NCBI RefSeq assembly: GCF_001723605.1
Contig: NZ_CP017111.1
Span: 930,001-994,000, forward strand
Source: Sulfurospirillum halorespirans DSM 13726
GTDB lineage: Bacteria > Campylobacterota > Campylobacteria > Campylobacterales > Sulfurospirillaceae
DNA length: 64,000 nucleotides
Reading direction: 5' to 3'
The notes under the pieces are model-generated. The model had not been told where the DNA came from and did no database searches. It saw only the letters and a program-made list of their open reading frames with translations. This document shows positions 7,774 to 15,583 of this stretch, piece by piece; position 1 is the stretch's first letter; every line of letters begins with the position of its first letter. Made by a program: the position numbers and the translations under genes.

Positions 7774-9909
7774 TTACGCGCGCTTGGCAAGTGTATCTAA
7801 CGCTTCTTTAACCCTTTGTATCACGCCGTCCCAATCGCCAAAAGCGGTTTGTCTAAAAAGACGAAGCGTGGGATACCAAGGCGAATCCTCTGTGTGCAAC
7901 ATCCATCTCCAGCAGGTATCCAAGCGGTTCAAAAGCCATACGGGCTTTCCCATAGCGGCTGCTAAATGCGCTGTTGACGTATCGACGGATATAATGAGAT
8001 CCAGTTGAGAAATAAGTCCTGCGGTATCGGCAAAATCATCCACATCATCCATAAAGTTAAAAAGATTATCGCTCTTCCATAGTTCATGGCGGCGCTCTTT
8101 GAGTTCACTTTGTGCAGGATCTCCTTTTTGTAACGAGTAGAAATCTATATCGGCTCTGTTTAGTGTAACGATCAGCTCTAGAGGGATGTTTCTGCGATTA
8201 TTGGCTGTCCACAGCTCGGGTTGATTGGCTCGGAAACCACCGTTCCAAACCACGCCTACCCGTAACGCCCTTTTTTCACCTAATCTCTTTTTCCAAAGAT
8301 GAATCTGTGCCTGATCCACCTCGATGTAAGGAATGTGATGTGGAATGGTTTCTAAGGTTGTCCCAAACGCATGCGGTAAGCTTAACAATGGAGCGTGGTA
8401 ATCAAACGCTGGAAGCGGTAAGCCTTTTTCAATGAGGGTACCGACTCCTTGAAGGTTTTGAAGTAACCGCACCAAAGGCTTTTGAACTTCAAAGATGACG
8501 TGAGCGCCTTGATGGGCTAATAGCTCAATATACCTGCAAAACTGCACCGTATCGCCCAGTCCTTGCTCACTATGAATCAGTATGGTTTTCCCGCTTAGAG
8601 CTTCTTTACCTAGCCACAGAGGCTCTGCAAAAGTACGTTTAAATCTTTTGAGGCTACCTTCTACTCCCCAGCGGTACTCATACCCTTCAAATCCCTCTTT
8701 CACTTTACCTAAAAGCAGTAGGGCTAAAGCTTGATTCCAATGGGCATCCGCATGCTGTGGAGCGAGCGATAAGGCTTTTGCATACGCACGAAGCGCCTCG
8801 TCAATTGCCCCCTTATCGTAGAGGGCATTGCCAAGATTATTATAAGCATCGACATACTGGGGGTTTAGCGACAAGGCTTTGGTGTATGCCTCTATGGCAT
8901 CATCAATCTTATCTTGAGATTTCAGTGCTGTTGCAAGGTTATTATAGACACCTGCGTGGTTTGGATTGAGCGATAAGGCTTTGGTGTATGCCTCTATGGC
9001 TTGATCTGCATTTCCTTGAGCTTTGAGCGTAACGCCAAGATTGTTATAGGCATCGACATACTGTGGATTGAGCGATAAGGCTTTGGTGAAGGCTTCGATG
9101 GCATGCGTGAACTTTTTTTGACTCTGCAATACGTTCCCAAGATTGTAATAGGCATCAGCATAGTGTGGATTGAGGGATAACGTTTTGATAAAGACTTTGA
9201 TGGCTTGATCCATATGCCCTTTGTGATGTAAGGAAACGCCAAGATTATTATAAGCATCGACATGGTTTGGATTGAGAGAGAGGGCTTTGGTGTATGCTTC
9301 GATGGCTTCATCCATTTTATCACTGCTTTGCAGTGCAATTCCAAGGTTGTAATAGAGATCCGCATGGTGTGGACTCAGCGGCACAGCTTTGTGAAATGCT
9401 TCGATGGCATCTTGAATTTGATGGTTGTCATACAGCGCCATGCCAAGATGATAATAGGCATCGAAGTAGTTTGGATTGAACGATAGCGCTTTGGTATAAG
9501 CCTCTATGGCTTCAGGGATGTTGCCTTTTTCATGCAGGACGTTCCCAAGATTGTGATGAATGACCGCATCGCGTGGACTTAAGGACAAGGCTTTGGTGTA
9601 TGCCTCTATAGCGTCATCCAGCCTTCCTTGCGCTTTTAGGACAGAACCTAGACTATTATAATAGACGTGATGTTGTTTGATCTGTAGCGCTTGCTGAAGG
9701 AGTGTGATGGCTTTATCTCTTTGAGCGCGCGCGTTGTAAATCATCCCTAGAAGGTGCAGTGCATCGGAATGATGGGGCTCTGATGCTAAAATTTTTTCAT
9801 ACAGAGAGAGCGCTTCATCTAGCTTTGAATGCTGATGCAAGTAGAGTGCTTGGTTCATAAGTGCTTCATGGTGCACCTTCTGAGCGGGTGAAACTCTTTT
9901 GTGTTTCAT
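7774..9909 (-). CDS. TPR-repeat protein with C-terminal glycosyltransferase-like domain
   Basis: The 711-residue protein has about 11-12 consecutive 34-residue TPR units in the first 400 residues (repeating AIEAYTKALSLNPNH.DAYNNLG). The second part, from about 430, resembles the GT-B/GT9 (heptosyltransferase-like) fold found behind TPRs in many bacteria: ILIHSEQGLGDTVQFCRY, LRVGVVWNGG, and LDLIISVDTSTAHLAAAMGKPVWLL near the end. Such proteins may glycosylate proteins or act in polysaccharide assembly; the substrate is unknown. There is no signal peptide, so it should be cytoplasmic. The TPR units are close to identical at DNA level, so the copy number may vary between strains. It stands alone, and about 200 bp without a gene separate it from the next gene. 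Confidence 0.85.
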   Translation of the reverse strand: MKHKRVSPAQKVHHEALMNQALYLHQHSKLDEALSLYEKILASEPHHSDALHLLGMIYNARAQRDKAITLLQQALQIKQHHVYYNSLGSVLKAQGRLDDAIEAYTKALSLSPRDAVIHHNLGNVLHEKGNIPEAIEAYTKALSFNPNYFDAYYHLGMALYDNHQIQDAIEAFHKAVPLSPHHADLYYNLGIALQSSDKMDEAIEAYTKALSLNPNHVDAYNNLGVSLHHKGHMDQAIKVFIKTLSLNPHYADAYYNLGNVLQSQKKFTHAIEAFTKALSLNPQYVDAYNNLGVTLKAQGNADQAIEAYTKALSLNPNHAGVYNNLATALKSQDKIDDAIEAYTKALSLNPQYVDAYNNLGNALYDKGAIDEALRAYAKALSLAPQHADAHWNQALALLLLGKVKEGFEGYEYRWGVEGSLKRFKRTFAEPLWLGKEALSGKTILIHSEQGLGDTVQFCRYIELLAHQGAHVIFEVQKPLVRLLQNLQGVGTLIEKGLPLPAFDYHAPLLSLPHAFGTTLETIPHHIPYIEVDQAQIHLWKKRLGEKRALRVGVVWNGGFRANQPELWTANNRRNIPLELIVTLNRADIDFYSLQKGDPAQSELKERRHELWKSDNLFNFMDDVDDFADTAGLISQLDLIISVDTSTAHLAAAMGKPVWLLNRLDTCWRWMLHTEDSPWYPTLRLFRQTAFGDWDGVIQRVKEALDTLAKRA

Positions 9910-10108
9910 TAAAAAGCCTTCATTCGTTTATGAACCCACATTGCTCGTTTAAAAAAAGGTACTGTCACTGTTTTAATTTCCATTAAACGTTTAAAGAGCC
10001 CTCTATGCGGTGAAAAATTATAGCAGTTTATTGTTAAATTGCTAAAGCATGTCAAGATGCGAAAATCTCAATAAACGACCAAATTTTCATCGCAAGAGTG
10101 CGTGGTGC

Positions 10109-11437
10109 TCAGTTTTTATGGTGTGGTGTGTAAAAGCGTGAAAATTTGGTGGGCGAAACGCCAAGCCAGTATAAAAAGCTTAACGTACGGTTGCGAAGCG
10201 TGACATAAAAAATCCCTTCTTTATGCCATCGGCGCGGTGATGTAAAGACTTTGGACTTTATAAGAGTGATTTTTTGACCTCGTTTTTTAAGCCGTTTCAT
10301 GATCTCCACATCTTCCATCAATGCAATCTGCGCATACCCTCCAAGCGTTTTGAAAAACGAAGCTTGGAAAAAATGGGCTTGATCGCCGTAGGGAATTTTC
10401 GTTATTTGGGTGCGAAGATTTGCCATCGTTTCGATGAAAAAAAGCCCCAGATGCGAGGTGTTAATGCCAAGGCTAAAAGCCCCCGCTTTGTTTACATGTA
10501 AAGCGTTTTCGATCTTTTTATCCCAATGATAGGGCAAAAGCGTGTCGGCATGTAAAAAAAGAAGCATTTTTCCTCGTGCCTTTCGCGCCCCCTCATTCAT
10601 CTGCGTACTTCTGCCTTTAGACGAAAAAGCGACACGAACAGCACTTACATGTAAACGCTCCACGGTGGTTTTTTCATGCGTGTCAACCACGATGATTTCG
10701 TAGTTTTGGGCGTGTGCCATCGCTTTGAGATGGAAAAGCGTGTGAAGCAGTGTCTCATCTTCATGATAGACAGGAATGATGACACTGATGCGCGGAAGGT
10801 CGCTTAAAATGTCCTGCGCGAACTTGCTTAGAGGCGAGAGTTTTTCTTTACATGTAAACGCGCGCAAGTCCTCTAACGTGTCGATGTCACGCAGCATTTC
10901 TCCTTTGGCGACACGAAGAGGCGAGAGTTTTAAAAGCGTGTTGGCATAGACATCGCTTTGACTGTAGGTGATGCCCTCAAACGCCTCTTTGCAAAAAGTG
11001 TGTGCGTGAAAACCGATGAGGTAGTAGCCGCCATCTTCCGTGGGGGAAAGGATCGCATCATGGTTGCAAAGATGGGTAAATGCCTCTTCTAAAAGGCGCC
11101 CATCTACGTCAGGAATGTCTGAACCCACTAAAATCGCACGTTTATAGCCTTTGGCAAACACTGCTTCAAAAGCGTTTTTCATACGCTCGCCTAAGTCGTT
11201 TCCACTTTGGTAAAAAAGTGATTTTTCCTCCAAATATGAGGGCAAAGCGGTGCGCTCTTCATCATCGTACGCTACGATGACATCGGTGTTTTGTGGCACG
11301 GTGAGGTTCAAAAGGTGTTCACACATCAAGCAGTAAAGTGTGGTCGCATTGTCGGTTCCAAGACCTTCTGCCAGACGTGTTTTAACACGCCCAAGAACCG
11401 GCGCTTTCATAAAAAAGATCAGTGCGTTTTGACGCAT
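10109..11437 (-). CDS. Fused DUF2064 transferase and GT2 glycosyltransferase (rSAM/selenodomain-associated transferases 1 and 2)
   Basis: The 442-residue protein joins two domains usually encoded separately. Residues 1-200 are a CofC-like nucleotidyl/glycosyl transferase (FFMKAPVLGRVKTRLA, VGSDIPD, LSPTEDGGYYLIG). Residues 215-430 are a GT2 glycosyltransferase (ISVIIPVYHEDETL, RSTQMNEGARKARG, LFLHADTLLP). Both match the rSAM/selenodomain-associated transferase families 1 and 2, which occur beside arsenosugar-type genes. Together with the ArsM/radical SAM fusion 4 kb away they suggest attachment of a sugar or glycerol group to an organoarsenical; this is inference. The C-terminal domain and the linker contain LHV- and FTCK-type peptides encoded by the genomic palindrome. 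Its start overlaps the end of the kinase gene by 19 bp, so the two form an operon. Confidence 0.88.
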   Translation of the reverse strand: MRQNALIFFMKAPVLGRVKTRLAEGLGTDNATTLYCLMCEHLLNLTVPQNTDVIVAYDDEERTALPSYLEEKSLFYQSGNDLGERMKNAFEAVFAKGYKRAILVGSDIPDVDGRLLEEAFTHLCNHDAILSPTEDGGYYLIGFHAHTFCKEAFEGITYSQSDVYANTLLKLSPLRVAKGEMLRDIDTLEDLRAFTCKEKLSPLSKFAQDILSDLPRISVIIPVYHEDETLLHTLFHLKAMAHAQNYEIIVVDTHEKTTVERLHVSAVRVAFSSKGRSTQMNEGARKARGKMLLFLHADTLLPYHWDKKIENALHVNKAGAFSLGINTSHLGLFFIETMANLRTQITKIPYGDQAHFFQASFFKTLGGYAQIALMEDVEIMKRLKKRGQKITLIKSKVFTSPRRWHKEGIFYVTLRNRTLSFLYWLGVSPTKFSRFYTPHHKN

Positions 11438-12510
11438 AAATGCCGCTCCACAACCTCGATAAAATCTTCAAAACGCTTTACATGTAAAAAGGATTCAACC
11501 AATTCAATGCTCAGTTTTTCGCACAGCACGTACGCTTTGGTTTTAGCTTCCAATGGCTCAATTGCTTCCAGCGGTTTGGCTTTGGCAGGTACGACCAAAC
11601 GGCGCGAAAGTTCAGTGCCACAAAACCCAATGCTGTGTTGGATGATGTGCAAAGGCACGCTCTGCATGTTCGTTTCAAACGCTTTCCACAGTGCGCGAAC
11701 GATGGGCTGAAACTGAACGGGTTTGTGCATAAAGCAGTTGTAAATCTCCCCAAAAAGGATGTGCGCCAACAGCGTGCCGATGTCAAATCCTAACGGTCCC
11801 CAAAAGGAGAATTCTGCGTCGATGATGGCGAGATTTTCATGTTTGATCATCACCGAGCCTGTATGCAAATCGCCGTGAATCAGACACTCTTTTTCGTTTT
11901 GAAACAGGTTTAAAAGCACGTCAATATTTTCTAGGAAAGTCGCACTTTTAGGCGCAGGGTTAAAGTATGAAGGCAGCATTAACGCAGGGTGGTTTTCAAT
12001 GTATGGAAAAATGAAAATATACTCTTCGCTAATGCGCTTGAGTGTGGTATTTTCATAGTAATTCGCTTCGTGTTTAGGAGGCGCTTTCGTGTAAAGTGTT
12101 GCTAAAAATGCGCCCAGTTTGGCGTACAAGGAGAGCGCAATAAACTGATCGAACTGCGCTGTTTGCAAGAGTTTATAGCCCACAAGATCTTCCATCGCAA
12201 AGCAAAAAGAGGCTTCATCGAGGTGGTAAAGCGTTGGAATGAGTGAGGGAGCAATGCTTTTAAAGTAGCCAAGCGTGTGCATCTCGACGCAAATACGGTT
12301 CTGCGGAAGCGGAAAGTCTTTGCCCAAAAGCCTAAGATAGGGTGCGGCGTATTTGAGAATGAGCGAAGTGCCGCTTTGATCGCTGATGCGAAAGATAAAA
12401 TTTAAATTACCATCGCCTATCTCTTCCACGCGTAAAGGTGGGTTTTGAAAAAAAGCGTTTAAAGCCGTTGTACGGTCGATGTAGCTTCGTATCTTATTTT
12501 CAGTCTGCAC
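11419..12510 (-). CDS. Methylthioribose-kinase-like sugar kinase (MtnK/APH fold)
   Basis: The protein carries the MtnK signature: IGDGNLN (nucleotide loop), a lysine in LILKYAAPY, the catalytic loop HGDLHTGSVM and IDAEFSFWGPLGFDIG (the DFG equivalent). True MtnK phosphorylates the C1 hydroxyl of 5-methylthioribose. The frame opens at 12558, but the best start is GTG at 12510, preceded by AAGGA nine bases upstream, giving 363 residues. That Shine-Dalgarno sequence runs directly out of a TTACATGTAA copy. No other methionine salvage gene is nearby. In this neighbourhood an alternative substrate would be a 5-arsenical-5-deoxyribose, which resembles methylthioribose. It overlaps the next gene by 19 bp. 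Confidence 0.8.
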   Translation of the reverse strand: MQTENKIRSYIDRTTALNAFFQNPPLRVEEIGDGNLNFIFRISDQSGTSLILKYAAPYLRLLGKDFPLPQNRICVEMHTLGYFKSIAPSLIPTLYHLDEASFCFAMEDLVGYKLLQTAQFDQFIALSLYAKLGAFLATLYTKAPPKHEANYYENTTLKRISEEYIFIFPYIENHPALMLPSYFNPAPKSATFLENIDVLLNLFQNEKECLIHGDLHTGSVMIKHENLAIIDAEFSFWGPLGFDIGTLLAHILFGEIYNCFMHKPVQFQPIVRALWKAFETNMQSVPLHIIQHSIGFCGTELSRRLVVPAKAKPLEAIEPLEAKTKAYVLCEKLSIELVESFLHVKRFEDFIEVVERHLCVKTH

Positions 12511-12731
12511 GATTAAAATCCTTACATGTAAAAGCGCCATTATAGCAAAACCAGTCAATAAACATTGACCATGTTAACCTTTTTCTAAGTCACAATAGCT
12601 TATGATAACACCCAAATCATGTAACGGCTTAAGGTTTAAGCGTACATCAAAATGACATGACACTGCTCTTTTTGATATATTGGACTTCTTTCATAACCCC
12701 TTACATGTAAACATTTCCCTTAGGAGAATCG

Positions 12732-13178
12732 ATGAAACTCTCTTCATTGTTAGCGTTATCCATTGCAGCATTATTGCTTATTGGATGTGGCGGAAAAGTT
12801 GAGCCAAAGGCTAAATACAACTACATTACGGCAGAGGAAACGGCAAAGTTGATGCGTGAGGACGCTTCTAAAATCGTGCTTATAGACATTCAAGAGAAAA
12901 AAGATTTTGAGGAAGAGCACTTAAAAGGTGCGCTTGAAACGTATGCGTACCCTGTTAAAACCGAGGATGAAAAAGCGCGACTTGCGGCATTGCTTCCTCA
13001 GATTAAACCTGATCAAAAAGTGATTATCGTCTGCCCAAGAGGCGGTGGAGGAGCAGATCGCGCGTATGACTTTTACCTTGAAAAAGGGCTCAAAAAAGAG
13101 CAACTCTTAACGCTCAAAGACGGTCAATACGGTTGGCCTCGCGATAAAATCAAAGACGTTTTAGCCGTCAGCAAATAA
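12732..13178 (+). CDS. Rhodanese-like lipoprotein
   Basis: The 148-residue protein has a lipoprotein signal with lipobox LIGC (Cys19). A single rhodanese domain follows (IVLIDIQEKKDFEEEHLKGA), with the active-site Cys101 in IIVCPRGGGGADRA. The loop is longer and more glycine-rich than in typical thiosulfate sulfurtransferases, so the substrate may differ. It would sit on the periplasmic face of the inner membrane or on the outer membrane. It starts a plus-strand operon of five genes with overlapping or touching ends leading to the radical SAM-ArsM fusion. A TTACATGTAA copy lies 20 bp before its Shine-Dalgarno sequence (TTAGGAG). Confidence 0.88.
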   Translation: MKLSSLLALSIAALLLIGCGGKVEPKAKYNYITAEETAKLMREDASKIVLIDIQEKKDFEEEHLKGALETYAYPVKTEDEKARLAALLPQIKPDQKVIIVCPRGGGGADRAYDFYLEKGLKKEQLLTLKDGQYGWPRDKIKDVLAVSK

Positions 13179-13849
13179 TGCTCAAACCCTCTAAAATCGC
13201 GATACTGCTCTTATGCGGTGTCGCACTTACCCTTTTTTTCATCTGCCCTCAGACACGCCATTACTTTTTTGAGTTGATTGCCCTGTTTCAAAGCCTCGAC
13301 ATTGAAACTATCAAAGCGTACATTCTCTCTTTTGGCATGTTAGCACCGCTCATCTCGTTTTTACTGATGGTGTTTCAAGCTATACTAGCCCCTTTGCCTG
13401 CGTTTCTCATCACCTTTGCCAATGCGGCATTGTTTGGCTGGGTATACGGAGCTGCACTTTCATGGTTTAGTGCTATGGTTGGAGCACTGTTATGTTTTTA
13501 CATCGCCAAGTTTTTGGGGCGCGAGGTGGTCGAAAAACTGACGAGTAAAATGGCGTTGGAGAGTGTGGATGCTTTTTTTGAGCGTCATGGAGCCTACGCG
13601 ATTGTGATCGCACGATTGCTTCCGTTTATCTCGTTTGATGTGGTCAGTTACGCCGCAGGGTTGACTTCGATGAGACTGAGCTCTTTTTTGATTGCGACGG
13701 GTTTGGGGCAACTACCTGCAACGCTTGTGTATTCGTACGCTGGGGAGATGCTTAGCGGTGGCGCGAAGACGATCGTTTATGGACTCTTGATTTTGTTTTC
13801 CGTTTCTATTTTGGTCTATCTGATCAAGCGAGTGTATCGTGGAAAGTGA
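13178..13849 (+). CDS. TVP38/TMEM64 (VTT/DedA-like) membrane protein, first copy
   Basis: This 223-residue membrane protein has a VTT-domain core: FANAALFGWVYGAALSWFSAMVGALLCFYIAKFLGRE and IVIARLLPFISFDVVSYAAGLTSM. The re-entrant helices and conserved Arg and Pro residues are typical of TVP38/DedA proteins, which move lipids or other hydrophobic/anionic molecules. It starts at the last base of the rhodanese stop codon and overlaps the following Fe-S protein gene by 11 bp. A second, related copy follows at 14939. TVP38 proteins commonly lie beside arsenic, mercury and selenium-related rhodanese or reductase genes, which fits this cluster. Confidence 0.88.
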   Translation: MLKPSKIAILLLCGVALTLFFICPQTRHYFFELIALFQSLDIETIKAYILSFGMLAPLISFLLMVFQAILAPLPAFLITFANAALFGWVYGAALSWFSAMVGALLCFYIAKFLGREVVEKLTSKMALESVDAFFERHGAYAIVIARLLPFISFDVVSYAAGLTSMRLSSFLIATGLGQLPATLVYSYAGEMLSGGAKTIVYGLLILFSVSILVYLIKRVYRGK

Positions 13850-14942
13850 GATTAACGCGTATGAAAAGGCGTGCGTAGATTGCAGAAGCTGTATGAAGGG
13901 CTGTCCAATGCTCTACGGCTTCACCATCTCGCCCAAAAAATTGCTGAGCAAATTCACGACAGAACTTCCGACAAGCGATATGGCATTTGCCTGTGCCAAC
14001 TGCGGACTCTGCGCGCACATGTGCCCACAAGACATCGACTTTGGAAAGGTGTTCACCGCTTCTAAAACAACGTTTGCAGATGATAAAAACGTGTTGAAAA
14101 AATACGGCTATGGTGCGGTCATCTTCCACCAAAAAAGTAGTTTTTCAAGACTTTTTTCTACTACAAAAAAGTTTACAACGGGAGAGTACACCCATATGGC
14201 ATTTATGCCTGGATGTGCGCTTAGCTCGTACTCTCCTAGTCTTGTTCATAGCGTATTTTCGTATTTGCGTTCCAAATGCTCTGGCATTGGCATCATTCAA
14301 CAGTGCTGTGGCACGCCCACACGCATGATGGGCGATATGGCGCAGTTTAAAACGTACCACTCTCAGCTTGAGCGTGATCTTGAAAAAATGGGTGCAACGA
14401 CCGTTGTGACGGCATGCGAAAACTGCTTTATGAGCCTCAAAACGTACGCGCCACACATTAAGATCGTCTCACTCTATTCACTATTAGCCCAAATTGGACT
14501 GCCCGAAGCGGCAAAAGCACGCCATAAAAATGCGCCCAAAATGGCACTGCATGACCCGTGTCCGACGCGCTATGAAAAAGAGATTCACCAAGATGTGCGC
14601 ACGCTTTTAGCACAGATGGGACAGCCTTTTGAAGAGTTCAAACAGAATCGTGAAAAAACGCTCTGTTGTGGCAGTGGTGGCATGTTGGAGCTGACCCATT
14701 CGGGCTTGGCGCATGAGCAGATGCGTTCTCGTGCCCATCAAACCGAGTGCGAGAGCATTGTCAGTTACTGCCAAAGTTGCGCTGAGTCGATGAGCAAAGG
14801 GGGTAAAAATGGGGTACATCTACTTGATCTCATCTTTAATCCTGATTTTGCGATGAAACAAGAAGCACAGGGAACGCTTAAAAAATGGTACAACCGTTTT
14901 CGTTCACGCCAGAAAATCAGCGCCTTAAAGGATAACGCATAA
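13839..14942 (+). CDS. GlpC/HdrD-like Fe-S oxidoreductase with two CCG domains
   Basis: The 367-residue protein begins with two [4Fe-4S] ferredoxin motifs (CVDCRSCMKGCP and CANCGLCAHMCP). Two cysteine-rich CCG domains follow (FMPGCALSSY...QQCCGTP...ACENC and LHDPCPTRY...LCCGSGG...YCQSC), which bind non-cubane or [4Fe-4S] clusters in HdrB/HdrD and GlpC. Proteins of this type pass electrons between quinones or disulfides and a partner enzyme. No flavin dehydrogenase partner is adjacent, so its substrate is unclear; lying between the two VTT proteins and the radical SAM enzyme, it might supply reducing power to the pathway. No membrane segment is seen. It overlaps both neighbours. Confidence 0.88.
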   Translation: MESEINAYEKACVDCRSCMKGCPMLYGFTISPKKLLSKFTTELPTSDMAFACANCGLCAHMCPQDIDFGKVFTASKTTFADDKNVLKKYGYGAVIFHQKSSFSRLFSTTKKFTTGEYTHMAFMPGCALSSYSPSLVHSVFSYLRSKCSGIGIIQQCCGTPTRMMGDMAQFKTYHSQLERDLEKMGATTVVTACENCFMSLKTYAPHIKIVSLYSLLAQIGLPEAAKARHKNAPKMALHDPCPTRYEKEIHQDVRTLLAQMGQPFEEFKQNREKTLCCGSGGMLELTHSGLAHEQMRSRAHQTECESIVSYCQSCAESMSKGGKNGVHLLDLIFNPDFAMKQEAQGTLKKWYNRFRSRQKISALKDNA

Positions 14943-15583
14943 AAAAGGTCACTCTTTTTTTAGCCTTTGGCATCTTGATGTTTCTCTTTTATAAAACGGG
15001 CGTGCTCTCTTACGCGCAAGTCGAATCGATCAAAAGTTTTGTGCTTGGCTTTGGCATCTATGCACCGCTTATCTTCATAATTCTTTTCACGCTCGCACCC
15101 CTTATCTTCTTCCCTGATGGTATTTTGGCTCTTGCGGGTGGGCTTATTTTTGGGTTTGCGTGGGGAAGCGTTTACATCATCGTGGGTGCGCTCTGTGGGG
15201 GAACTTTGTCCTTTTACCTAGCACGACTGTATGGCAATAAAATGCGCGAAAAATTGGCGCATGAAAAACTGATAAACTTTCAAAAAAGCGTTCAAAAGCA
15301 TGGATTTGTGATGATTTTACTGTTGCGATTGGTGCCTTTGGTTCCGTTTAACATCATCAGTTACAGCGCAGGGTTTTCAAAGATTCGCTACCGTGATTTT
15401 CTCTTCGCAACGCTTTTGGGCATGTTGCCTGGCGTTTTGGTGTACGCGAATATCGGAGCGCAATCGCTGAGTTTTGGAAGCCAAGAGTTTTACATCTCCG
15501 TTGGCTTATTGGTCGTGCTTGTGATGGTCTCGATGGTTTTAAAACAACGTGTGAAAAAGAGGTTAGAAGCGTATGAAAAGTAG
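14939..15583 (+). CDS. TVP38/TMEM64 (VTT/DedA-like) membrane protein, second copy, probable ATA start
   Basis: This is a VTT-domain protein with the core PLIFFPDGILALAGGLIFGFAWGSVYIIVGALCGGTLSFYLARLYG and LRLVPLVPFNIISYSAGFSKI. In-frame ATG and TTG codons (14978, 14975) fall inside the first membrane segment and lack a ribosome site. Reading upstream, the frame opens IKKVTLFLAFGILMF from an ATA at 14939 that overlaps the previous stop. It has AAAGGA eight bases upstream, exactly where a start would be expected, so I place the start there, as a rare AUA start. It overlaps the radical SAM gene by 11 bp. Its function is probably the same as the copy at 13178. Confidence 0.75.
   Translation: MKKVTLFLAFGILMFLFYKTGVLSYAQVESIKSFVLGFGIYAPLIFIILFTLAPLIFFPDGILALAGGLIFGFAWGSVYIIVGALCGGTLSFYLARLYGNKMREKLAHEKLINFQKSVQKHGFVMILLLRLVPLVPFNIISYSAGFSKIRYRDFLFATLLGMLPGVLVYANIGAQSLSFGSQEFYISVGLLVVLVMVSMVLKQRVKKRLEAYEK

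Noticed and set aside
8994-9486. Several open frames on both strands within the TPR region
   Set aside because: They repeat with the 102-bp period of the TPR units and are shadows of the coding frame.
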